The notes under the pieces were generated by a model. That model searched no databases. It had not been told where the DNA came from and worked only from the letters and a program-made list of their open reading frames with translations. The position numbers and the translations under genes were made by a program. Shown here piece by piece: positions 22,703 through 30,019 of a stretch of DNA of 32,778 bases; position 1 is the stretch's first letter; the number at the start of each line of letters is the position of its first letter. This DNA comes from Rhizocola hellebori (GTDB taxonomy: Bacteria > Actinomycetota > Actinomycetes > Mycobacteriales > Micromonosporaceae): positions 1-32,778 of the forward strand of contig NZ_BONY01000098.1 in the NCBI RefSeq assembly GCF_016862955.1. Direction: 5' to 3'.

Positions 22703-23691
22703 CAGCACGGATAGCGCTCGTCGGGGCGAACGGACACGGCTTGCATCATCGCGAGCAGCTCGCAGAGTTCGAGGCTGGCGAGCTGGTGGCGTTGTGTGAT
22801 CGAGCCGAGGTGGAGGAGGCGCCCGAAGGCGTGCCGGTGTTCACCGATCACACCGAGATGCTGGCGTCGGTCAAGCCTGACGTGGTGATCGTGTCGACAC
22901 CGCCCGCGACGCACCTGTCGATCGCCGCCGACGCGTTGCGCGCCGGGGCGGATGTCTTGCTGGAAAAGCCGCCGGTGCTGAATCTCGCGGAGCACGAGGC
23001 ACTGTCGCAAGTGGAGAAAGCCACCGGACGGGCGGTGCAGATCGGCTTTCAAGCGCTCGCGTCGCCCGACCTGCCGAGGCTGAAAGCCCTTGCCCCGTGC
23101 GATGTTTCGGTGTTCGCTTCGTGGCAGCGCGACGACGATTACTGGGTAAGGTCGCCGTGGGCGGGCCGTCTCCCGCTCGACGGCGCTTTGCGAAACCCGT
23201 TCGCTCACGCTGTGATGCAGGCGCTTGCGGTTTCGGGCAGCGAGCCGGTGAAGGTGGAGGTGGCCTGGTGCCGCATCCGCGATATCGAAGTGGAAGACAC
23301 GGCGACGTTGCGTTTGACGCTCGCCAGCGAACAGCGTGTGCTCATTGCCGTCACTCTGGCCGGGGAGGATTTCATTGACAGCCGGATGATAGTGGGGGAG
23401 GTCGAGCTCGACTATCGGGTGGACAGCGGCCTTCCGCTACTGGAGAATCTCTTGGCGCACAGGCGAAGCGGTGAGCCGCTGGTGGCGCCGCTGGAGCTGA
23501 CCCGCGGCTTCACCGCGGTGGTGGAGGCATTGGGCACGATGCCCCGGCCCGGTCTCGCGCGCAGTGAAGAGGGCGTGCTAGTCGGCGTCAACGCGGCGCT
23601 GGAGCAATGCGCGCGGAATTTCACGCTTCTCAATGAGATCGACACACCTTGGGCTGCAACGGTTACGGGCGGGACTGCAACTATCGGCTAA
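22699..23691 (+). CDS. Second Gfo/Idh/MocA-family oxidoreductase
   Basis: A 330-residue NAD(P)-binding oxidoreductase, shorter than the first one of the operon and only distantly similar. It begins IALVGANGHGLHHREQLAEF, and carries IVSTPPATHLSIAADALRAG and LEKPPVLNLAEHEAL, with the EKP motif of the family. The C-terminal segment LPLDGALRNPFAHAVMQAL replaces the usual active-site helix and retains a His. It is the last gene of the uronate operon (GTGA overlap), followed by a hairpin at 23,725. Substrate unknown. Confidence 0.85.
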   Translation: MTARIALVGANGHGLHHREQLAEFEAGELVALCDRAEVEEAPEGVPVFTDHTEMLASVKPDVVIVSTPPATHLSIAADALRAGADVLLEKPPVLNLAEHEALSQVEKATGRAVQIGFQALASPDLPRLKALAPCDVSVFASWQRDDDYWVRSPWAGRLPLDGALRNPFAHAVMQALAVSGSEPVKVEVAWCRIRDIEVEDTATLRLTLASEQRVLIAVTLAGEDFIDSRMIVGEVELDYRVDSGLPLLENLLAHRRSGEPLVAPLELTRGFTAVVEALGTMPRPGLARSEEGVLVGVNAALEQCARNFTLLNEIDTPWAATVTGGTATIG

Positions 23692-23724
23692 CTGCACTCG
23701 CGACACTTCATGAATAGGCGCTGG

Positions 23725-23750
23725 TATTCCCGTTTCGCCACCCGGGAATA
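23725..23750 (+). terminator. Hairpin after the uronate operon
   Basis: TATTCCCG (23725-23732) pairs perfectly with CGGGAATA (23743-23750) around a 10-nt loop, 33 bp after the last stop codon of the operon. No U-tract follows. It probably separates the uronate operon from the pectate lyase promoter. Confidence 0.55.
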
Positions 23751-23798
23751 GTCGGTGGTGTGCCTGAATCCCTGCAACATTCCTGCACATCGAATCCA

Positions 23799-23867
23799 TT
23801 GACTTCGCTATTTCGCGTTCCCTAGTTTTCTCTTGATGTGACACATCAGCAAGAAAATAGGAGACTA
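23799..23867 (+). promoter_or_regulatory. Promoter, operator and ribosome site of the first pectate lyase
   Basis: TTGACT (23799-23804) is followed after 18 nt by TAGTTT (23823-23828), the same boxes and spacing as the uronate operon promoter. The 15-bp palindrome TGATGTGACACATCA (23834-23848, 7-bp perfect arms) lies where transcription should start and is a likely operator. It is unrelated to the LacI-type CAAACG sites, so a different regulator is implied. AGGAG lies 7 nt before ATG 23871. Confidence 0.65.
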
Positions 23868-23870
23868 CGT

Positions 23871-25124
23871 ATGCGCAAGCTCGGGACAGCGCTTTCCATC
23901 TTGATTTGCTTACCCATCGTCCTGGTCCCACAGGCGGCCACGGCTTCCACGCCGTTCTTCGCCCAGCAGACCTTGCCATCCAACGACGGTTGGGCGGCGT
24001 CCGGCACGGGCACCACGGGCGGCTCAGGCGGCACGGTCATCACCGTGCGCACGCGCGACGAACTCGCTGCGGCCGTTGCCGGAACGGCACCAAAAATCGT
24101 TCTCGTCGAGGGCGACATCGCCGGCCCGGACTGCGCCGGCCTCGCCGATCCCGAGTACACCCTCGAGGCCTATCTGGCCGCCTACGACCCGGCGGTGTGG
24201 GGTCGGGCGACCGACCCGAGCGGGCCGCTGGAGGCAGCCCGGGTGCGTTCGGTGGCCAAGCAGCGGGCGCTCACCGAAATCAAGGTGGGTGCCAACACCA
24301 CCGTCTTCGGGCTCCGCGGCTCCTCGATGAAGAACCTCACGCTGATGATCGACACAGCGCCTAACGTCATCGTGCGCAACATGACCTTCATCGACGCCGC
24401 GGACTGCTTCCCGCGCTGGCGGCCCACAGATGGCGCCGAGGGTAACTGGAACTCCGAGTACGACCTGGTTTCGGTGCGGCGCTCGACGAACGTGTGGATC
24501 GACCACAACACGTTCACCGATGGCGACAACCCGGACTCCAACCAGCCGGTGTACTTCGGCCGGCCCTGGCAGGTCCACGACGGCGCCCTCGACATCACCC
24601 ACACGAGCAGCCTGGCAACGGTGTCGTGGAACGTTTTCACCAACCACGACAAGACTCTGCTGATCGGCTCGAGCGACACCGTGGGCCCGGACGTCGACAG
24701 GCTCAAAGTCACCCTGCACGACAACGTCTTCGACGGCGTGGGCCAGCGGGCCCCGCGGGTGCGCTTCGGCCAGGTGGACCTCTACAACAACTACTTCAAG
24801 GTCTACGGATCGCTCTACGACTACAGCGTCGGGCTCGGTATCCAGTCGGCCGTCTACATGGAGAACAACTATTTCCGCGTGGACGAGACCATTCCGCTCG
24901 ACCAGATCCTCAAGGACTGGAAGGGCACCAAGGTCACCGAGATCGGCTCCCGCGTCAACGGGGAAAGGGTCAGCCTGCTGGACGCCTACAACACCAGCTT
25001 CGACCCGGACTTCGCCCCGGACGCGGGCTGGACCCCGGCACTGCGCCACCACGCGCCACTGCCCGCCGTGGTAGTGCCGCTGCTCACGACGTTCCTTGCG
25101 GGCGCCGGGAGGCTTCCCGCCTAG
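23871..25124 (+). CDS. Secreted pectate lyase, PL1, single domain
   Basis: A 417-residue secreted enzyme that cleaves polygalacturonate by beta-elimination. The signal peptide covers about the first 26 residues (LGTALSILICLPIVLVPQAA, cleavage near TAS). The rest is a PL1 right-handed beta-helix: VWIDHNTF, the calcium site HDGALD, NHDKTLLIG with the conserved Lys, LHDNVFDG and GQRAPRVRFGQ with the catalytic Arg. These match Bacillus Pel in order. It has no lectin-like domain or linker, unlike the four lyases that follow, and belongs to a different PL1 subgroup. Start ATG 23871 has AGGAG 7 nt upstream. Confidence 0.93.
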   Translation: MRKLGTALSILICLPIVLVPQAATASTPFFAQQTLPSNDGWAASGTGTTGGSGGTVITVRTRDELAAAVAGTAPKIVLVEGDIAGPDCAGLADPEYTLEAYLAAYDPAVWGRATDPSGPLEAARVRSVAKQRALTEIKVGANTTVFGLRGSSMKNLTLMIDTAPNVIVRNMTFIDAADCFPRWRPTDGAEGNWNSEYDLVSVRRSTNVWIDHNTFTDGDNPDSNQPVYFGRPWQVHDGALDITHTSSLATVSWNVFTNHDKTLLIGSSDTVGPDVDRLKVTLHDNVFDGVGQRAPRVRFGQVDLYNNYFKVYGSLYDYSVGLGIQSAVYMENNYFRVDETIPLDQILKDWKGTKVTEIGSRVNGERVSLLDAYNTSFDPDFAPDAGWTPALRHHAPLPAVVVPLLTTFLAGAGRLPA

Positions 25125-25142
25125 GGCACCAACGCAACGCGT

Positions 25143-25280
25143 CGGGCGCGCGCTCCTCGCGCCCGGCGCAGGCGTGGCACACCTTCGTTTCACCACCGGT
25201 CCCTCGGCGGTGAAACGCGGGATCCTCCGCTTCCGGCGGGCGCCCTTCGGCGCGCCCGGCGTCGAAACCGCCGGAAGCGG
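25143..25280 (+). other. Three consecutive RNA hairpins between lyases 1 and 2
   Basis: Hairpin A: CGGGCGCG (25143-25150) with CGCGCCCG (25158-25165), 7-nt loop. Hairpin B: GTTTCACC-A-CCG (25187-25198) with CGG-C-GGTGAAAC (25205-25216), one mismatch. Hairpin C: CCGCTTCCGGCGG (25227-25239) with CCGCCGGAAGCGG (25268-25280), a perfect 13-bp stem enclosing 28 nt. An alternative inner helix for C (25238-25243 with 25252-25257) would open the last two pairs of its stem. The ribosome site of lyase 2 (GGAGG, 25287) starts 7 nt after hairpin C. They could be terminators of lyase 1, a stabilising leader of lyase 2, or a control element. No U-tract is present. Confidence 0.7.
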
Positions 25281-25297
25281 AACAATGGAGGTTGGTA

Positions 25298-26827
25298 ATG
25301 AAACTGCGCATCTCGATCGCGGTCGCCGCGGTCCTTGCCCTGATTGGGGTAATGATCGGCACCGCCACGGCAGCAACACTATTCTCCGACGACTTCACCG
25401 ACGGCGACACCTCCGGATGGTCAAAGTCGGGAGGTGACTGGTCCGTCGTCAGCGACGGGTCACCGGTTCTGCAACAGGGCAAATTAGACAGTGAGCTGGC
25501 TCGCCAGTTCGCGGGCAGCACCGGCTGGACCAACTACACCGTTCAGGCGCGCGTGAAGCCGACCGGCTTCAGTGGCACCGGCGCCTTCGCTGGTATAGCC
25601 GCCCGCTCCACCGGCGCTACCACCATGTACCGGCTCGTGCTGCTCAGCGGCCGCGCCGAGATGCAGATGGCCAACGGCAGCTCGGTCACCGTGATCGGTG
25701 GCGTGAACATGTCGGTGAGCACCAGCACGTTCTACACGCTGAGCATCACGGTCAGCGGCAGCACCATCACCGGCCGGGTCAACGGCTCAGTGGTGGGCTC
25801 CGGCAGCAACAGCCAGTACAGTGCGGGCCGCATCGGCCTGCTGACCTTCCACGCCACCGCGCGTTTCGACGACGTACTGGTCACCGACACCGCGACCACA
25901 CCGCCGAGCTCGAACCCGCCCACCGGCGGCCCAAGCAGCCCGCCGCCGAGCAGCCCTCCGCCGCCTCCGCCGCCCGGTAACGTTATTGGCTGGGCGACCG
26001 TGAACGGCAGCACCACCGGTGGCGGCAACGCCTCCCCGGTCACCGTGACCTCCGCGAGCGCGCTGCTGAGCGCCATCTCGGGCAGCGGCGCGGCTGTCAT
26101 CCGGGTACAGGGCACGATCACGCTGAGCGGCATGAACAATGTCGGCTCCAACAAGACCATCATCGGGGTCGGCTCCAACGCGACCATCGTCGGTGGCGGC
26201 CTCAACCTCAGCAGCGTCTCCAACGTCATCATCCGGAACATCAACTTCCGCGATTGGGACGACGACGCCATCAACCTGCAGGAAGGCGCGAACCACGTTT
26301 GGATCGACCACAACTCGTTCACCAACGGGTTCGACGGCGCGGTGGACATCAAGCGCGCCTCCGACTATGTGACCGTCTCCTGGAACCACACCTTCGGGCA
26401 CGACAAGACGATGCTGCTCGGCCACAGCGACGACAACGGCAGCCAGGACATCGGCCACCTGCGCGTCACCTACCACCACAACTGGTTCGACGGCTCCGGC
26501 ACGCGTCACCCGCGGGTGCGTTTCGGCAACCCGGTGCACGTTTTCAACAACTACTACTTCAACAACGAGTACGGCGTGGCGTCCACGTGCAACGCGGGCG
26601 TTCTGGTCGAGGGTAACTACTTCGAGAACGTCGACGGGCCAACGTTTGTCGGCTATGCGGACTCGCCCGATGGTGCGATTCTGCAGCGCAACAACTTCTT
26701 CGTCGGCTCCGGCACGCCGGAGAACGGCGGCGGCACCGTGAACTCGATCCCCTACAGCTACTCACTCGCTTCCGCTTCCTCGGTCAAGGCGACTGTCATG
26801 GCCGGCGCCGGCACGGGCAGGATCTGA
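25298..26827 (+). CDS. Secreted lectin-like domain plus PL1 pectate lyase, copy 1
   Basis: A 509-residue secreted protein. Signal peptide residues 1-25 (cleavage near TATA/ATLFSDDF). Residues 26-197 are a concanavalin A-like beta-sandwich (DDFTDGDTSGWSKSGGDWSV opening, RFDDVLVTD closing), perhaps a carbohydrate-binding module of the PF06439/CBM66 type. Residues 198-227 are a Pro-rich linker including a run of seven prolines. The PL1 beta-helix follows, with HVWIDHNSF, calcium site FDGAVD, GHDKTMLLGHSD and TRHPRVRFG. Pectate lyase catalytic residues are intact. Start ATG 25298 has GGAGG 6 nt upstream. Only 1 nt separates it from the next lyase. Confidence 0.92.
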   Translation: MKLRISIAVAAVLALIGVMIGTATAATLFSDDFTDGDTSGWSKSGGDWSVVSDGSPVLQQGKLDSELARQFAGSTGWTNYTVQARVKPTGFSGTGAFAGIAARSTGATTMYRLVLLSGRAEMQMANGSSVTVIGGVNMSVSTSTFYTLSITVSGSTITGRVNGSVVGSGSNSQYSAGRIGLLTFHATARFDDVLVTDTATTPPSSNPPTGGPSSPPPSSPPPPPPPGNVIGWATVNGSTTGGGNASPVTVTSASALLSAISGSGAAVIRVQGTITLSGMNNVGSNKTIIGVGSNATIVGGGLNLSSVSNVIIRNINFRDWDDDAINLQEGANHVWIDHNSFTNGFDGAVDIKRASDYVTVSWNHTFGHDKTMLLGHSDDNGSQDIGHLRVTYHHNWFDGSGTRHPRVRFGNPVHVFNNYYFNNEYGVASTCNAGVLVEGNYFENVDGPTFVGYADSPDGAILQRNNFFVGSGTPENGGGTVNSIPYSYSLASASSVKATVMAGAGTGRI

Positions 26828-26828
26828 C

Positions 26829-28394
26829 ATGAAGCTGAAGCTATCCCTCGCGGCGGCGGCCGTCACGGCCACGGTCGTCGCCATGCTGGTCGGAACGGCA
26901 AATGCGGCAACGCTTTTCGCCGACGACTTCAACGACGGCAACGCGTCGGGCTGGAGCACCTCGGGCGGGACCTGGTCGGTCGCGTCGGGGATCTACTCGC
27001 AGTCGGGTACCAGCGCCGACGCGAAGGCTCAGGCCGGCTCGACATCGTGGACGGCGCAGTCGGTCACGGCCCGGGTTCGGGTCAACGCCTTCGGCACAAA
27101 CTCGGCGCGGGCCGCGGGCATCGTGGCGCGGGCACAGAGCACGTCGAATTTCTACGCGCTAGTGCTGGCCCCGTCGTCGGTCCTGCTCAGGCGGGGCCAG
27201 ACGGTGCTGGCATCGGCATCGCTCAACGTGGTGACCGGGACGTTCTACTCGCTCACGCTGACCGCCAACGGCTCGGCGCTGACCGGTTATGTCAACGGCA
27301 ACCAGGTCGTCGCCGCCAATGACAGCACGTTTGCCAACGGCCGCACCGGTTTCAGTGCGACCTACGCCAACGCGTCCTTCGACGACCTCGTCGTCACCGA
27401 CACCCCCGGTACGCCGCCGACGGGCTCACCCAGCCCGTCGCAGTCGACCAGCCCGCCGCCGAGCGGAAACTGCAACACCTCCGGCTCGCCCACCGGCTTC
27501 GCGAGTGTCAACGCGTGGGGCCAGAACGGGACGACCGGTGGCGCGGGTGGCCCGAAGATCGAGGTGGACACGGCTTCCGAGCTGCTTTCCGCGATCGGTC
27601 AGAGCGGCCCGCTGCAGATCTGCGTCCGCGGAATGATCACGCTGGCCGCAGGCATGTATAACGTCGCGTCGGACAAGACGATCGTCGGAATCGGCGCCGA
27701 CTCCGGCATCACCGGCGGTGGCTTCAACATCGGCATCGCGGTTGATGACGCCATCACGTCGCCCCCGGCGAACGCGGTCAAGAACGTCATTATTCGCAAC
27801 ATGGTCTTCCGTGGGGCGAGCGACGACTCGATCAACGTGCAGATGTTCTCCCATCACGTCTGGCTGGACCACAACGATCTCGCGCAGGGCTTCGACGGCC
27901 TGATCGACATCAAGCGTGGTTCGTCCTACGTGACGGTCTCCTGGAATCACCTGCACAACCACACCAAGAACATGCTGCTGGGCCACGACGACGGCGCGGG
28001 TGCGCAGGACATCGGCCGGCTCAAGGTGAGCTACCACCACAACTGGCTCGACAACACTCCACAGCGCAACCCGCGGGTGCGCTTCGGCGAGCCGGTGCAC
28101 GTCTACAGCAACTACTTCTTCCACAACACCGACGTGGGCGTGGCTTGCCAGGCCAACGCGGGCTGCATGGTCGAGGGGAACTATTTCGAGAACGTGGAAG
28201 AGCCGGTGAGCAATCACTATGCGGGCCCGACCGGGCGCTGCGTGGCTCGAAACAACGTTTTTGTTGGGGAGTCCGGCACGCCGGACTGCTCGGGGACGGT
28301 TCAGGAACCGTCCACCTATTACTCCTACACGCTTGATGACCCGAACACCGTGAAGGCAAGCGTTACGGCTGGATCCGGTACCGGGAAAATCTAA
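26829..28394 (+). CDS. Secreted lectin-like domain plus PL1 pectate lyase, copy 2
   Basis: A 521-residue paralogue with the same architecture: signal peptide ending GTANA before ATLFADDFNDGN, lectin-like sandwich to about residue 197, a linker of about 25 residues rich in Pro/Ser (GSPSPSQSTSPPPSG), and the PL1 domain. Active-site motifs are VWLDHNDL, FDGLIDIKR, NHTKNMLLGHDD (Asp before the Lys replaced by Thr) and QRNPRVRFG. The Lys and both Arg are kept, so it should be active. It contains more cysteines than its siblings (CNTSG, QICVRG, VACQANAGC, GRCVARN, TPDCSG), suggesting extra disulfides. It starts 1 nt after the preceding stop, so translation is probably coupled; no separate ribosome site is seen. 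Confidence 0.92.
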   Translation: MKLKLSLAAAAVTATVVAMLVGTANAATLFADDFNDGNASGWSTSGGTWSVASGIYSQSGTSADAKAQAGSTSWTAQSVTARVRVNAFGTNSARAAGIVARAQSTSNFYALVLAPSSVLLRRGQTVLASASLNVVTGTFYSLTLTANGSALTGYVNGNQVVAANDSTFANGRTGFSATYANASFDDLVVTDTPGTPPTGSPSPSQSTSPPPSGNCNTSGSPTGFASVNAWGQNGTTGGAGGPKIEVDTASELLSAIGQSGPLQICVRGMITLAAGMYNVASDKTIVGIGADSGITGGGFNIGIAVDDAITSPPANAVKNVIIRNMVFRGASDDSINVQMFSHHVWLDHNDLAQGFDGLIDIKRGSSYVTVSWNHLHNHTKNMLLGHDDGAGAQDIGRLKVSYHHNWLDNTPQRNPRVRFGEPVHVYSNYFFHNTDVGVACQANAGCMVEGNYFENVEEPVSNHYAGPTGRCVARNNVFVGESGTPDCSGTVQEPSTYYSYTLDDPNTVKASVTAGSGTGKI

Positions 28395-28399
28395 TGAGC

Positions 28400-28438
28400 G
28401 ATGGGGAGCGGGCGGCATCCCGCTCCCCATCTTTCTTT
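28400..28438 (+). terminator. Intrinsic terminator between lyase copies 2 and 3
   Basis: GATGGGGAGCGGG (28400-28412) pairs perfectly with CCCGCTCCCCATC (28419-28431), a 13-bp stem with a 6-nt loop, followed by TTTCTTT (28432-28438). It is the only hairpin in the window with a real T-tract. It starts 5 nt after the stop of copy 2 and ends just before the GAGGAG ribosome site of copy 3, so it may terminate or attenuate the array. Confidence 0.85.
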
Positions 28439-28453
28439 GAGGAGATAACCCTG

Positions 28454-30019
28454 ATGAGATCGTCCCCTCGCTGGCGGGCGGCATTGGTCGCCTCCGCCAC
28501 CACGATCGTATTGGCTGTGCTGGTCGTTGGCCGAGCCGACGCAGCGACCCTGTTCTCTGACGACTTCAACGATGGCAACTCATCCGGATGGTCAACTTCC
28601 GGTGGCAGCTGGTCGGTGACCAGCGGCGCTTACCGGCAGTCGAGTACCGGTGCCGATGCCAAGGCCCAGGCGGGCACGACGTCCTGGACCGACTACACCG
28701 TGCAGGCCACGGTGACCCCGATCGCCTTCGGCAATTCGACACGTTCCACAGGTGTCGCCGCCAGGGCACAGAGCATGACGAACTTCTATTCCTTGGTACT
28801 GGTGGGAAGCGGCTCGCTTCAGCTGCGCCGCATCTCCGGCGGCGGAACAAGCACCCTCGCGAGCGCCGCCACCGCGGTCACCCCCGGCACCACCTACACC
28901 TTGGCGCTGACCGTCAGCGGCTCCTCGCTGGCCGGGTCGGTGAACGGGACACAGCTCGTCACCGCCACCGACAGCACCTTCGCGACCGGCCGGGTCGGCC
29001 TGGTCGCCTCGTATACCAGCGTCTCCTTCGACAACGTCTCGGTCTTCACCGGCACAGCGCCGTCCACGCCGCCGACCCAGCCACCACCGTCATCGCCTTC
29101 GCCCACGGTTTCGCCGCCTCCTCCGCCGCCACCGGGACAGGCTGACGGCTTCGCCAGCGTGAACGCCATGGGACAGAACGGAACCAGCGGTGGTGCGGGC
29201 GGCCAGACGGTCACCGTGACGACCGCAGCCGCGCTCGAAGACTACGTCGGCAGGCCGGAGCCGTTTGTCATCATGGTGTCGGGCACCATCTCGGTCAGCG
29301 ACATGCTCACCGTGGTGGCCAATAAGAGCATCATCGGGGTCGGCTCCACCGCCCACATCACCGGCGGCGGACTCCAGCTCGGCTCGACGACGCGGCCTGG
29401 CAATAACGTCATTATCCGCAACATCAAGTTCAGCAACGCCGGCGACGACTCGATCAGCGTGACCAACAATGCCCACCACGTGTGGATCGATCACAACGAG
29501 TTCCTGCCCGCCTTCGACGGATCGGTGGACGTCAAGCGCCAGTCCACGTTCGTGACCGTGTCATGGAACAGGTTCTCCGGCACGGACAAGAGCATGCTGC
29601 TCGGCCACTCCGACAGCTTCACCGCCGACGTCGGCTTCCTCAAGGTGACCTATCACCACAATCTCTTCGACGGATCCACCCAGCGCCATCCCCGGGTGCG
29701 CTTCGGCGACCCGGTCCACGTCTACAACAACTACTACCGCGGTGTCGGTCTCTACGGTGTCGCGTCGACGGAGAACGCCGGGGTTCTGGTGGAGGGCAAC
29801 TACTTCGAGAACACCGCATTCCCCTGCTATTCGGTAAGCGGCTACGCCGACTCGGCCCCGGGCCGTCTCGTGGAGCGACTCAACACGTTCGTCAACTCGG
29901 GCGTCTGCGAGGCGGGCGGGACAGTGGCCAATCCGGCCAGCTTCTACGGCTACACGCTGACGCCGACGGGGCAGGTCCCCGCGGTCGTCACCGCGGGAGC
30001 GGGAGTGGGCAAGATATGA
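28454..30019 (+). CDS. Secreted lectin-like domain plus PL1 pectate lyase, copy 3
   Basis: A 521-residue paralogue. The open frame extends back to 28394, but that part reads through the terminator stem; ATG 28454 has GAGGAG upstream (28438-28443) and begins a proper signal peptide (MRSSPRWRAALVASATTIVL, cleavage near ADA before ATLFSDDFNDGN). The lectin-like sandwich ends in SFDNVSVFTG, the linker is Pro-rich (STPPTQPPPSSPSPTVSPPP), and the PL1 domain has HHVWIDHNEF, FDGSVDVKR, GTDKSMLLGHSD and QRHPRVRFG. All expected catalytic and calcium residues are present. The stop overlaps the next start as ATGA. Confidence 0.92.
   Translation: MRSSPRWRAALVASATTIVLAVLVVGRADAATLFSDDFNDGNSSGWSTSGGSWSVTSGAYRQSSTGADAKAQAGTTSWTDYTVQATVTPIAFGNSTRSTGVAARAQSMTNFYSLVLVGSGSLQLRRISGGGTSTLASAATAVTPGTTYTLALTVSGSSLAGSVNGTQLVTATDSTFATGRVGLVASYTSVSFDNVSVFTGTAPSTPPTQPPPSSPSPTVSPPPPPPPGQADGFASVNAMGQNGTSGGAGGQTVTVTTAAALEDYVGRPEPFVIMVSGTISVSDMLTVVANKSIIGVGSTAHITGGGLQLGSTTRPGNNVIIRNIKFSNAGDDSISVTNNAHHVWIDHNEFLPAFDGSVDVKRQSTFVTVSWNRFSGTDKSMLLGHSDSFTADVGFLKVTYHHNLFDGSTQRHPRVRFGDPVHVYNNYYRGVGLYGVASTENAGVLVEGNYFENTAFPCYSVSGYADSAPGRLVERLNTFVNSGVCEAGGTVANPASFYGYTLTPTGQVPAVVTAGAGVGKI

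Noticed and set aside
23653-23685. GCAACGGTTAC and TGCAA elements at the end of the second Gfo/Idh gene as LacI operators
   Set aside because: They are not palindromic and sit within coding sequence; not supported.
24024-25379. Long minus-strand frames opposite the pectate lyases (similar ones at 27426-28484 and 30673-31605)
   Set aside because: They are antisense shadows typical of GC-rich genes, with no recognisable domains and no ribosome sites.
29482-30015. N-terminal extension of lyase copy 4
   Set aside because: It lies wholly inside copy 3 in another frame and is Arg-rich; a signal peptide begins at 30016.
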